Shown here in pieces: positions 21,938-33,396 of a DNA stretch of 64,000 nucleotides. The notes below the pieces were generated by a model, which worked only from the letters and a program-made list of their open reading frames with translations, was not told the origin of the DNA and searched no databases. The DNA comes from Panicum virgatum (Eukaryota; Streptophyta; Magnoliopsida; Poales; Poaceae), in contig NC_053137.1 in the NCBI RefSeq assembly GCF_016808335.1, positions 1,488,001 to 1,552,000 on the forward strand, given 5' to 3'. The stretch's first letter is position 1. Every line of letters starts with the position of its first letter. The position numbers and the translations under genes are program-made.

Positions 21938-22885
21938 TTCTGCGCCGGCCATGCATAACTTGATGGGTCAGCACAAGTGAAAAATATAGCTGATCATTTC
22001 CACATATGTGTATGTCTAATGTCTGTGACCCTGTGTATGTGCATTGCATCTTGTACTTCAGTACTTGTCCATGTCATGTAAGAGCTCTGTATGGTGTAAT
22101 CTGTTTTCTGATATATATACTTTCCTCACGATTGTTGTGCTTCCATCATCTACCAAGATCTGTTACTCGAGCAGCTTGCGGAGCTGAAAAAAAAACAGAA
22201 GATGAAGCTTAACAACTTCAATTAGCGCATAGGATTGCCATTACGTGTGGAAAGCTCAGGTTAGGCAGCTTAGCACGCCTCAGCAACTTTAATTATTGTC
22301 CACACCACTGCACTGTTACTGACCAGCTGACTGCAACTTTTTCCATTGGGAGACTTGGACGATGTCACTGAATTCTTGGTCTCTGCTACTGCCATCTTAT
22401 TATGTTCTACTCTGGGGACACCTTTGACCAATGACCAACAGTACCATTCAGATTCAATGAAGAAGAGAAGATCAGAAGGCTGGTGAACCAAATTACACGG
22501 CATCAGAAGTAAGAATAAGAACTTTATTTTGTTTAACAAAACTTCCTTTGCCTACCCTTTGCAGGGAATCTATCATGAAAGGACTAAAGAGTGATTTAAC
22601 CCCTCTTTATTAGTGTGCCTAACTGACTAGGTGCTGCAAGTTGTGTATCGTTCTATCTGCATATTCCAAGCTGCCCAATGCAGGGTAGTGGAATATTTCC
22701 AAGATGCATATTTCACTTTTTCTTTCGCAGCCGTCTGCTAGTTATCACACCAATCTCCATTTGAATTTCCATGCAACTTGAACGCACCTGTTCCACTTTT
22801 CAACACTCAATGCATGTTTACCAGTTGAGTATTAAACACGTACAAAGCGGTGACTCTCAAAGTGTTCTTGAGATTCAATTAAAAG
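21938..22885 (+). other. 3'UTR of copy C and upstream region of copy D
   Basis: Nothing coding is convincing here. The first few hundred bases are presumably the 3'UTR. From about 22680 the promoter-like blocks shared with copies B and C begin (TTAGTTATCACACCAA equivalents, TTCCACTTTTCAACA), leading to the 5'UTR intron donor at 22886. Confidence 0.45.
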
Positions 22886-23144
22886 GTAGGTTCTTACATC
22901 GCTAATAAAACTTTTCTTGTGATCTCCGAAGTTGATATCTACAGTCTCTCCTGTATTATGTATACTTTACATGTTGAATTTCCTGAGCAGGGAAGGGACA
23001 GCTAGCACATATGCTTGAATCCTAATGGCGGAGATTGTCAGTTCTGCTGTTGTCCATGAGACAGTTAGCCACATTCTATCTAGTCTGGTTCAGAAATATG
23101 AGGAGAAAGAGAAATCAAATGCGAGCAGAAGAAGGATTCAGTAG
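22886..23144 (+). pseudogene. Rx_N coiled-coil gene, copy D, truncated
   Basis: The 5'UTR intron (22886-22990) has intact GT and AG ends. It is followed by GGAAGGG and ATG at 23025. The frame MAEIVSSAVVHETVSHILSS runs 39 codons to TAG at 23142-23144; homology to copy C is lost after about codon 35 (SNASR). The remaining nine-tenths of the gene is gone, leaving a conserved promoter, intron and start with almost no coding sequence. Confidence 0.8.
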
Positions 23145-23999
23145 TGATGACAGACACTGATAAACCCAGCATGTCAGTAGAGTTCAACAAATGCAGTTAC
23201 AGGTCCTAGGACTGATCGGGGAATGGAAAGCCAATGTGCAGTATGCTCTAAGTTAGGAATTTATGCTTGTGTAACACATAGCTCTTGATAGGGTTGTTAA
23301 TGTGTGTTTGATTTGTAACACGTCATTCTTGGTGTTTGATATGCTGGGTATTACTACATGGTCTTGCTTCGCCATAAATGTAAATTGAGTTGGGGTTTGT
23401 GATAAAAACTTCTATAAATATTATGTACCATTAGCGACTAAAGAGGATATCAGAATGTCTCATGTTTATTTTCAGTTATTTCAGGGACTTGTCTCTGGTC
23501 GACAATTACATCGGTGGCTTTCTGTCTTCAGGAAGATCATATGCAAGTTTCTGCACCCACATGATTCAGAAAGTTCTCCGGTTTTGTATCTCAGTGACAT
23601 CAAAATACAACTGATTCCGGTGCCACATTTCACAGAGTAGCCTCTCGAAATCACCAAGTTCGCTTGCTGCAAGAAAAAAAAAACAGAGGAACAATAGGGT
23701 ATTCTTTTTCTGCATTTCGTGAGGGAAATATTCAGAGTGACATCATATCTGAAGGATCCATGTCTAATTGAGCAGCTTCGTTAATTTTACTTCGAATATT
23801 CCATTTAGCAGATCTACTATTACAAATTGCACAGTCTGACAGATGAAGCCATCAAGGCGTGTGCCAACTGAAATTATTTCAGCTTGATGTTACTTTTGTT
23901 GCCTACCATACCATGCAGTCTGTAGATTCGTTCAGTTTGTACCAATGCGCGCGCACACAATTATCCATCTGATGACGGAAGGAAGCAAGAAGGCTCCAT
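23145..23999. other. Downstream segment of the duplication unit
   Basis: This noncoding stretch aligns in blocks with 3660-4560 and 42810-43060 (AGAAGATCATATGCAAG, CAATAGGGTATTC, GAGGGAAATATTCAGAGT, TTGCACAGTCTGACAGAT). It contains no gene. Confidence 0.55.
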
Positions 24000-24682
24000 G
24001 CCCCCAGCCTCACCCTCCTTCCAAGCAGCCTGACACCTGAACGCAGCCACCACGCTCCGTTCGGCCGCCTACTTCTCCCTCCACCATGGCGCTGCATCCG
24101 TCGTGGACGCGGCCGCTCCCCGCTTGCGGCACATTACTCCGAGCACACGCCATGGCCACTGGCCGGAGTACACCTGCAGGCGCGGCGCGCCGGGCGCACG
24201 CCGCACGGCAGAGCGGGCGAGCGGCACGGCGCGCGCGCAACGGAGCAGGCAGAGGCTGCGGCGCTTGGTGCCGACGCAGGCGGCAGCGGATGCCTTGCCG
24301 GCGCTCTCAGCTTCTGTTCTTTAGCGGTGTCCTCGTCGTGCCCTCGCTTGCCGGCTCTCCGCTCACCGGCGGGCGGCCTTGGCGCTGAACATGGCCACCA
24401 GGGGGCAGACGGCGCCATCCCAATTACCGTCCGGGGTGTACGGTATTTCATTTACCGTCCACCCCATGGGCGGGCGAGGGCCGTCCGATCCTGAGCGGAC
24501 GGTCATTATACACCCGATTCAGACTTCACTGGAGCCAACAGGCAACAGGGCTCTTCCCGGCGCCGGCGCCCCCTCGTCGAGTGGTCATCCTGTGGCTCTG
24601 CCTCGCCGGCCTCCGGCAAGCTCTCCCGAGCCTCACGTGCACATTCGTTATTTGTATGGCTGATTGGATGCATTGTGTTCTC
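24000..24682. repeat. GC-rich duplicated unit U4
   Basis: It shares with U1 the blocks CTTGCCGGCTCTC, CACCGGCGGGCGGCCTTG, the hairpin (24437-24459), CCCCTCGTCGAGTGG and GATTGGATGCATTGTGTTC. It is interrupted at its right end by the Tat-type LTR element. Frames are open from base composition only. Confidence 0.6.
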
Positions 24683-25419
24683 TGGTTGGGATCTTAGCTT
24701 CTTAGATGCTCAAATAGGGAGCATGAACAGTATGAAAATGGTAGTGAAAGTAGGAACTTAATTCCCCAGTAATAGCCAGGAAAATTCAACCCTTTACACT
24801 GTGGAGAGAGGGGGCTATTTATACCCCTAGCCTTCGGCCGGGTTTTCCTAAACGGCTCCCTTCCAACTCATTTACAGCTCACTCACAACCGGTTTCAGAG
24901 TAAAATTACAAGGTTAGAGGTGTACAACTCCGACCTTCTCACGTATTCAGGTGTACAAACCCGACCTTCTCACGTATTCACGTTTTACACGCGCGCTTGC
25001 ACCAAGCGAAGGTCTTCGTTTCCTTCGGGGAGCTTCGGGGGTCACGGCCCTGAAGGTTCCGTCAACGAGCGTTCAGCCGTCACCTTCGTTCCCGAAGGCG
25101 ATCCCTTTACCCAAAGGTCCTGGTCTTCGAACTTGTGCTTCTGAGTAACCATTCGTCACCTTCGGCCGAACGAAGGTGATATCCTCCGTCACCGAAGGTC
25201 TTGGTCTTTGAGCTTGCGCTTCTGAGCAGCCATTCATCACCTTCGGCCAACCGAAGGTGATATCATTCGTCACCGAAGGTCCTGGTCTTTGAGCTTGCGC
25301 TTCTGAGTGACCATCCGACACCTTCGGGTGTGCTTGCCGTCCTCTCGTTGGGGCCCTGCAAATGTGTTAGGGAGCATTTCCGAGGGTGGGGGCTTGACCC
25401 GAAGGTCCAATCCCCAACA
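24683..25419 (-). repeat. 3' LTR of the Tat element (left copy)
   Basis: On the + strand it begins TGGTTGGGATCTTAG (one extra G relative to the other LTR) and ends AATCCCCAACA. The minus-strand TATAAATA lies at 24816-24823. It contains many CCGAAGG/CCTTCGG motifs. Confidence 0.9.
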
Positions 25420-25783
25420 GTAGCCCCTCGAGGGCGAGGTCCGAAGCCGACGGTCCGAACCCGCGTTGAAGAAGAAGATTGCGTGTAACCTTCGGGAAGC
25501 TCCCAAGGAAAAACGTCTCCCGAACCGTCGGCTGCAACGGTCGGTTTTGGTGGTGTACGTGTCAGGCTCTGATTGCACCGCTTGGGCGGCCGTCTCCTCG
25601 ATTTTACCGTTGGTACTGTTGCTTTCCCTCGCCTATATAAGCGGAGGGGGGGGGGTAAATCCTGTGCCCTCTCGAGCTTTTTTACCTTCGACGCTTTCCA
25701 CTATAAAGCGCTTCTTCCGAAGGTTCCGCTTTCGTGCATGATCAAGCCGCTCGTTTTTCTCTGTGTAAGTGGATTAGTGGTTC
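25420..25783 (+). promoter_or_regulatory. Promoter and leader of the antisense gene
   Basis: TATATAA at 25634-25640 (context CGCCTATATAAGCGGAGG) reads on the + strand, opposite to gag-pol, and lies 144 bases before the ATG at 25784. The minus-strand polypurine tract is at the left edge (25420-25432). A small possible intron may start at GTGTAAGT near 25763. This looks like a dedicated promoter separate from the LTR. Confidence 0.6.
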
Positions 25784-28700
25784 ATGGCTCGCACTAAGCA
25801 AACAGCGAGGTTGATCGAAGGTTCGTTTGAACCCTTTTTCCTAATATGCCTTTCTTCGTTTTGGTGTAGATATGACATTCATTAAGAGGGCGGTTCTTCA
25901 TGCAGACTCTGGTCCAGCTCCCGAAGGAGAGACGAGTGCTTCACAACCGCCTCAGCAGTAGCAGTCTAGCGAGAGCCTTTCGGCGGTGTCCGCGGACGTT
26001 TCAGAACTGATGGCTCCGGAGAAACGTAAGACTCTGCTTTTCGAGCCATCTGTCGTTTCTCAGAGCACGATAGACTTCTACGTTTCGAAAGGTTATTTCG
26101 CCGAAGGTGTTTGTCGTCCTCCAGGGGCGGAAGTGATTCCTGTACCGGAGACTGGCGAGGTTGTGGTTTTTAAGGATTTTTTTACTGCGGGGCTTAGACT
26201 TCCAATGGATCCACTTGTGCCGAAGCTTTTGGAGCCATTCAACATGAAGCTGCACCACTTCACCCCGAACGGGATTATTGCTTTGGCCAAGTTTTTGTGG
26301 GTGGTACGGACCTTCGGAGGAGAACTGTCCGTGGAAGCCTTTTGTAGGCTTTTTCAGCTGCATTGCCAGCCTCGCAAGGTGTATGTGGATGAGGAAGCTG
26401 AGCTTAGCGAGGTTCAGAATAGCTGTTGCACCTTCGTTCCTCGCAAGCCGAACAAGAGGACTGGCCTAGAGAAGGTTATACTTTCGACGGCTTATAAGAA
26501 CAAGTGAGAGGGGAACTGGTTGTGATACTGGTTTTACGCCAAGATTGGCTTTCCTGATCCCGAAGGTTTTGACGAGGAGAAGTATCTGTTGGCTTCGGAC
26601 ATCGAGATGTTCGAACACGTCTATCAGCCTAGCTTCAGCAAGCGTGGGCCAGGTTTCAAATCATGCCTGGAGGCGTTCATGACGGCTTGCCAAATTTGTG
26701 GCGGTAGGGATGTGGTGGAGGAGTTTTTGGCTGCGAAGGTTTGGCCTTTGTCTGCTGGCTAGTCTTCGTTGAGGTTCGAGCGTAAGCGTTTTGCTGGCTT
26801 GAAGTATGACGTGATGTCTCCGGTTTTTGGGCTTCGGAGACCCGAAGGTTGCAGCGACGAAGTTATAGTGGCTGAGCTGGAGCGGCAGGCTGCGGAGATA
26901 TTGGGTCCCTGGAATAGGAAGGAGTATGGCTCTTTGGTGGAGGTGTGTGGGGAGAACCTTTGGTTGAACCGGTGTTTGTCTGAGATGGGCGTGGCCTATG
27001 AGCCTCGGCCGGTGCCGGCGAACGCCATTCCAAGAATGACGCCACCCGGGAACGTTAGTTCGGAGGTTCCCGGGTCGAAGTCTAAAGGTAAGGCTAAGGT
27101 GGAGGAGTTGGGGAGTTCCGGGGCTGTTGGCACGCGGGGGCGCGGGCGCGGCTGGAGACCTTCGAGCACGAAGGTTACTGTTGCGAGGGCTGAGAGCGCG
27201 AAGAGGAAGGCACAAGATGAGGATGTTTCTTCAGGCGACAGCGGTACGCCCTCATTTATGGAAGAGCTCATGGGAATGGTGGGCGGAGAGATTGTAGTTC
27301 CCGAAGGGAGGCTTTTTAGATCCCGTTATGATCTTAGCGATGAGTACGGGACCATGCTTTTTGGTTCCGGCCGTCGGGTTCATGTGGCGAGGGCGCTGAT
27401 TAACCTTTATTGTCCCTCTGAAGGTATAACCAAACGCCGGAGGATTCAGAGTCTCGTCAAGACTGGCAACAAGCCTTTGGGCCTTCCGAAGCCGGCTGAG
27501 CCGAGACCCACGGGGCCTGCGGCCGGTGCTCCAAAGGCTCATGCGCCGGTGACGGTGGCCGTTATTCCTACCCCTTTGGCTGGCGTCGAGGAGGGGGAGG
27601 TTTTGGTTGGTGAGACACTGCTGTCTCTTAGGGGCGGGGATATTCCGGGTGGGTCCTCAGCTCCTGCGGACAAAGAGCTGGAGATGCTGGAGGGGTTGAA
27701 CTTCGACGAACCTGGTAAGCTTCTTTATGTTGATGCAGCAGCTCTAAGGCTCGGCTTGGTTTGTTTGTGATCTGAGGGCCCCCCTTTTTGTTGTCTTTGC
27801 AGTTGTTTCCACATCGATGCAGCAGCTCTTGGCCGTGATGCACGGGCCTGGCACGACTGGTATTCTCCCTCCTGAAAAGGGTAAGGCTGGGCATGACTGC
27901 GTTTATCCTTTGTTCAATTTTTGGTGTCCCCGAAGGTGATTTTGTGTTTGATTCAGAGTTTAATGCAGAAACATCCACCTCCGATGCTGCCTTCATCGTT
28001 GCTGATTTGAGCAAGAAGCTTGCCCAGGCCAGCCGTATTTTGATGCAGAAGGCCAAGGCGGATGCAGACCTTCGGGTCAAGAGCGCCACTAAAAGATTGA
28101 ATCTGGCGGACAAATTGCAGCGTTCTGAGGTGGAGGTTCTCGCTTTGAAGGACGAGAACAAGGAAATAAAGGCCAAATGTTCGAAGCTAGAGGCAACTGC
28201 TTCGGACAATGAGAAGGTTCTAGAGAGCCTTCGGAAGACTGTGGAGAGGGACGTGAACGAGAAGGCTGCCCTTAAGGGGAGGATTACTGAATTGGAGAGG
28301 GTTCACGCCAAAGTGGGTGAACTCGAGCAAGTCTTCGCTGAGGTCGCTTCGCGAGCCGAGGTAGTGTACCAAGAGTACAAGAAGGCCCTTGCTGCTCTCG
28401 GAGCAGAGCCTCTGCCCTTGCCTGAGCCGGTCGAGGGTTCTCAGGTTATCCTTCAGCTTCTGGATTGGTTGCTATCGGAGTTTGAGGGGCTCGGGGAGGT
28501 GATGAGCGTTGCGAACGATAACACTGCGTCCGTCTCCTTCGAGGGGCTTGTAGGGAACCTTCTCCGCGCCGGCGCCGTCGACCTCTCTAAGCTCGAAGGG
28601 GGCTTTCAGTACGTCCCCTACGAGGGTTTGTCCGAAGAGGTTTGCCAGATACAAGATGTCAAGATGGCATACTTCGATCATTTCTGGGAACCTTCGGGCA

Positions 28701-28813
28701 AGGTCGCTGTTCGGACCCTCGCGGCTGCTGCGACAGGGGTAATCTTTTCTTTCGGCTTGCTCTTTGTTTTTGGTTTTTTTCTTTCCCGTGGTAAAACTTT
28801 GTTGCTTGTGTAG
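25784..28813 (+). pseudogene. Antisense gene of the Tat element (Transposase_28-like plus coiled coil); starts with a histone H3 tail sequence
   Basis: Exon 1 (25784-25820) encodes MARTKQTARLIE. A 49-base GT...AG intron (25821-25869) joins it in phase to the frame that runs through 25986-26507, 26508-26768 and 26769-27770. Residues after about 50 (FYVSKGYF, FKDFFTAGLRLP, LHHFTPNGIIALAKF) match the family annotated as putative gypsy-type transposon (Pfam Transposase_28). A basic, low-complexity middle follows, then further introns near 27715-27950, then a long coiled coil (27950-28370) and a C-terminal helical region. In-frame TAG near 25959, TGA 26505-26507, TGA near 26523 and TAG 26760-26762 make it a pseudogene here. 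Its biochemical role is unknown. Confidence 0.8.
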
Positions 28814-29177
28814 GAATTAAATCTTGACCATCCTTCTGGGGTCGGCGGTATGCCCGAGGCTGGCAGGTCTCCTTCGGGACGCGAAGCGGACGGATCGCCG
28901 AGAGCTCAGGTGTAAAGATTAGCTTGTAGGGGTTTGTTTTGGGGGCTTTAGAATTTGTTTGTAAATATTCCCATGCTGCAGGACTTGAACAACGCTAGGG
29001 TATCGATGAGCTGGTAAGCTTTCAGCCTTGCTCGTCCCGGATGCAGTGTTGCAGAATACTTGTGCTGGTCCGGACGTGATTCATTGTAACCCTTTTTTTT
29101 CTTTCGTCCGAATGTGAACTTCGCGTTGCTTCTCGATGTGTATGTACTCTCGCGATTGCTTTTCCCGGGGCTTCTTA

Positions 29178-29485
29178 TTGCGCATCCTTCGGCTTCCTCT
29201 CTGTGTGCATCCTTCGAGATGCCTTTGTGCGTGCATCCTTTGAGATGACTCTTGTTATGTGCATCCTTCGAGATGCTGTGTTTTGTGCATCCTTCGAGGT
29301 GTCTTGTTGTGTGCATCCTTCGAGGTGCTGTGTTTTGTGCATCCTTCGAGGTGCCTTGTTATGGGGTGTGTCAGGGGTCTTAAGAAAATCGTCTCCTTCA
29401 GGGTGTTGTGTTTTGTGCACCCTTCGAGGTGCCTTGTTCTGTGCATCCTTCGAGGTGCTGTGTTTTGTGCATCCTTCGAGGCGAC
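29178..29485. repeat. Minisatellite, about 27-bp units
   Basis: GTGCATCCTTCGAGGTGC-type units alternate with TGTGTTTT or CTTGTT spacers about ten times, with a diverged stretch at 29365-29405. It is in the noncoding space between the antisense gene and the end of pol. Confidence 0.9.
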
Positions 29486-29814
29486 GCTCGTTAGGGTTTT
29501 GTTTTTGGGAAAAATGTCTCCCCCCTTCCTAACGAGTTGTTGCCCGGAGACAGTTCATGTAGAAAGGTGAGTTCTCTTTTGTGGAACTTTGATAGACTAT
29601 TTGCTTACCACCGAGGCAACGCGAGGCAATTTTGTATTTTTGAGAAAACATCTGCCCCCTTTCTTGCGCGCTGTTGTCTTCGGGGGGTTTTGTTCTTTTT
29701 GTTTTGTGGATCGAGTGATTGATGCCGTGGAGTTTGATGGAGAAACGTCTCCCCCCTTTCTGGCATCCATGTTTCGATCGTTCCGAGGGTACTTTTCTTT
29801 TTCTTTTTTTTTGC

Positions 29815-30615
29815 CGAAGGTCTTTTGGTTCGGTTCGTTTTAAAAGTCGAAGCCCCCTTTTTTCCCAAAGGTTTTTTTTCGGACCTTTTGAAAGGTCGAA
29901 GCCCCTTGGCGTTCTTTTTGCACATTTTGTGACTTTAGTGCCGAAGGTTTTTTGGTTCGGACCTTTAAAAGGTCGAAGCCCCTTGGCGTTCTTTTTGCAC
30001 ATTTTGTGACTTTAGTGCCGAAGGTTTTTTTGTTCTGACCTTTAAAAGGTCGAAGCCCCTTGGCATTCGTTTTGTGCTTATTGAGCCTTTTGTGCCTAAG
30101 GTTTTTTGTTTCGGACCTTTTTGAAGGTCGAAGCCCCTTGGCGTTCGTTTTGCACCTATTGTGCCTTTTGTGCCGAAGGTTTTTTGGTTCGGACCTTTAA
30201 AAGGCCGAAACCCCTTGGCGTTCGTTTTGCACTTATTGTGCCTTTTGTGCCGAAGGTTTTTTGGTTCGGACCTTTAAAAGGCCGAAACCCCTTGGCGTTC
30301 GTTTTGCACTTATTGTGCCTTTTGTGCCGAAGGTTTTTTGGTTCAGACCTTTAAAAGGTCGAAGCCCCTTGGTGTTCGTTTTGCACTTATTGTGCCTTTG
30401 GTGCCGAAGGTTTTTTTGGTTCGATCCTTTAAAAGGTCGAAGCCCCTTGGCATTCGTTTTGCACTTATTGTGCCTTTTGTGCTGAAGGTTTTTTGGTTCG
30501 GACCTTTAAAAGGACGAAGCCCCTTGGCGTTCGTTTTGCACTTATTGTGCCTTTGGTGCCGAAGGTTTTTGGTTCGGACCTTTAAAAGGTCGAAGCCCCT
30601 TGGCATTCATTTGGA
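29815..30615. repeat. Tandem array of about ten 77-bp units
   Basis: Each unit contains GCCGAAGGTTTTTTGG, TTCGGACCTTTAAAAGGTCG and AAGCCCCTTGGCGTTCG, followed by TTGCACTTATTGTGCC. Units start about every 77 bases (AAGCCCC or AAACCCC at about 29898, 29978, 30053, 30131, 30208, 30287, 30363, 30439, 30517 and 30594). GACCTTTAAAAGGTC in each unit is a perfect palindrome. It lies in the pol-to-LTR region, where Tat elements are known to carry tandem repeats. Confidence 0.93.
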
Positions 30616-30921
30616 TAAGTATGCAAAATTTACGGATTCTGTATACTTTGCTAACTTATTGTTTTGTGTAGCATGTAGATGCTTGCCGAAGCTTGCCATT
30701 TGGGCTGCTTAGGCGAAGGTGACACTTTGTTTGGGGGAAGTTCATTTCATTGAAATGGTTTACAATGGGTCCGCCTCGTCAAAAACCTCACCTCCGGTGT
30801 GGAGTTTCCCCCTGTGAGGAAAAGAGTACGGCCCTTTTACAAAGTAAAAAGAACTAAAAATGTCTGCGAAGTTCCGCAATCACTTATAGTTTCGCGATGC
30901 GGCCTTTTCACAAGCTTAAAT

Positions 30922-33396
30922 TTAGTACTTTTTAAGGCTGTCCGCATTCCAAGGATGCTGCAGCTCATTGCCTTCAGTGTCAAACAGGTGATATGACCCT
31001 GGCCTGTTGCTCTTAATTACTAGGAATGGCCCTTCCCACTTGGATTGAAGTTTGCCGGAGGTTTTGGCGTTTGGCTTTCTTTTTAGGACCCTGTCTCCGA
31101 CTGTGATGCTCTTTTTTACGACCTTCTTATCCCTCCACTTCGTGGTTTCTTGTTGATACTTTTCTAGGTTTTCCGAGGCTTGTAGGATGTCTAGCTCCAT
31201 GAGGTCTTTGTCATCCGAGGGGATGGCCTCAACTTGGTGGGTTACCCTTAGGCTTCGGTTTTTGAGCTCCTCTGGTGTCATTGCTTCGGCACCGTAGAGT
31301 AGCCTGAATGGGGTGAACTTGGTTGTTTTCTTGATTCTGAGGTGTTGTGGGACCAGATGACCTTCGGGAGTTCATCGGCCCATTTGCCCTTTTTCTGATC
31401 AAATAGGCACTTTTTGATGCCGCCGAAGATGATGCCGTTGGCTCTTTCAACGGCCCCGTTGGATTGCGGGTGGTACACCAAGGCAAAGATTACCTTCGTG
31501 CCCACACTGTAGTAGAATTCTCTGAAGAGCTGTGAATCGAATTGTTTGCCGTTGTCGACAGTGATCTCCCTTGGGACCCCGAACCTGCAGATGATGTTCT
31601 GCCAGAAGAATTTTCTGATTGTTTCTAATGTGATGTTGATGAGTGGCTTGGCCTCGATCCACTTTGTGAAGTACTCAACAGCAACTGCTGCGTACTTGTA
31701 GTTTCCCTGAGCTGTGGGTAGAGGTCCAACTAGGTCAATTCCCCATCTTTGAAGAGGCCAGATCGGAGGTATCAGCTGAGTTGACTCCAAAGGTTTGGAG
31801 GACTTCGGGCCCATCATTTGGAATGCTTGGCATGTTTTCACTATGTGCTGAGCGTCCTTCAGCGCCGTTGGCCAGAAGAATCCTTGCCTAAAGGCTTTGG
31901 AGACTAGTTGTATGAAGCCAATGTGTGATCCACAAAACCCGGAGTGAATTTCCTTGAGGAGTTCGATTCCTTCGGTTGTTGAGATGCACTTTAACCATGG
32001 GCTGGTGACGCCTGACTTGAACAACTCTCCCTCGGAGATGATATAGCCCCTCGCTCTCTGGAATATTTTTTTCTCCTCTTTCTCATTTGGCAGCTCGATG
32101 TTTCCTCGAAGGTACTCCATTATAGGTGTTCTCCAATCTTCGACTGAGATGACTGAAACTTATTTTTCTTTTTTTGGCTTGACTGAAGGTTCTGTTATTT
32201 CTTCGAAAAATACATCCAAGGGTAATTGTTCCTTTTTGGATGCTGCTTTTGCCAGTTTGTCAGCTTCGTCGTTCATATGCCTCGGGATATGGACGATGTC
32301 GAAGCCTTTGAAATGCTTCTCCATGGCTCTGACGGCATCGAGGTACTCGATTAGTTCTGGTTTTCTTGCCTCTGCGTCTTTTTCAACGTGGTCTCTGACA
32401 ACCTTCGAATCTGTTCTGACTCTGAAATTTTGATGGCCAAGGGCTTTCATTTTGCGAAGGCCCAGGAGCAAGGCTTCATACTCGGTGGTGTTGTTGGTTG
32501 ATGATTCGAGGTTGCCGAAGCTTAGCCGTGCTGCGTATCTTGTTTTTGCTCCCGAAGGAGAGTCTATGATTGCAGCAATTCCTGCTCCTTCGTTGCACCA
32601 GGCTCCGTCGCAGTGCACGGTCCAGGTTTTAGCTGAAGGTTCCTCCTTGAAGATTGGGGATGTCCAGTCGGCAATGAAGTCTGCCAATACTTGTGACTTG
32701 ATGGCTGTTCTTCACTCGAAGTCTATGTAGAACTCAGAGAGTTCTGAAGCCCATTTGGCAATCCTGACTGAGGCCTCCCTGTTGTTGAACAGGTCATGCA
32801 AAGGTTGATCTGTAACTACGATTATCTTGTAGGCTTCGAAGTAGTGTCGAAGCTTTCGAGCAGACATGACTACTGCATATGTAATTTTCTCTAGCTCTGA
32901 GTACAGGAGCTTTGAGCCAGCTAGAGCTTCGGATATGAAGTAAACTGGTAGCTTCTTCTTCTTTCGCTCGGTTTCTCTCTCGAGCACGAGCGCTGCACTG
33001 ACAGCAGAGTAGGATGCCGCGATGTACAGGAGCAACACATCCTTCGGGTTAGGTGAGGTCATTTTGACCATGTTCTGGAGATGGTTTTTGAGTGCCTGAA
33101 GGGCTTCGCTTTGCTCGGGCCCACTCGAATTTGTTTGCATTGCGAAGGACCTTGAAGAATGGTAGGCTTCGGTCAGCAGAGCGAGGGATAAATCTGTTTA
33201 GGGCTGCTATCCGCCCTGTGAGCTTCTGTACGTCCCTGATGGACTTGGGCTCCTCCATGTTCCAAAGAGCTTTTACTTTGTCAGGATTTGCTTCGATGCC
33301 TTTGGTGGACACGAGGCATCCTAGCACCTTTCCTTTGTGCACTCCGAAGATGCACTTGCTGGGGTTCAAGGACAGGCCTGCTTTTCTTAGGCTTGC
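30922..33396 (-). pseudogene. pol: Tat pol, distal part: RT end, RNase H domains, integrase
   Basis: Reading right to left, the RT resumes after the solo LTR (NPSKCIFGV, LTGRIAALNRFI), then the first RNase H-like region (YFISEAL, LHDLFNN). A second, archaeal-type RNase H follows at 32160-32687 (HCDGAWCNEGAG, TEYEALLLGL, RTDSK). The integrase is at 31278-32120 with WGIDLVGPL, VDNGKQFD and NGAVERANG, and a C-terminal domain at 30922-31281 (VLKRKPNA, KWEGPF) without a chromodomain. The zinc finger is damaged: the usual CxxC reads CQAFQ. Frameshifts lie near 33050-33140 and 31280, and stops near 32710 and 32150. Confidence 0.9.

Noticed and set aside
22270..22539. Minus-strand 89-codon frame downstream of copy C
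   Set aside because: It has no similarity, no conserved copy in the other duplication units, and an ordinary length by chance.
29815..30615. CRISPR-like regular repeat array
   Set aside because: Repeats are contiguous 77-bp units without unique spacers, in a plant retrotransposon.
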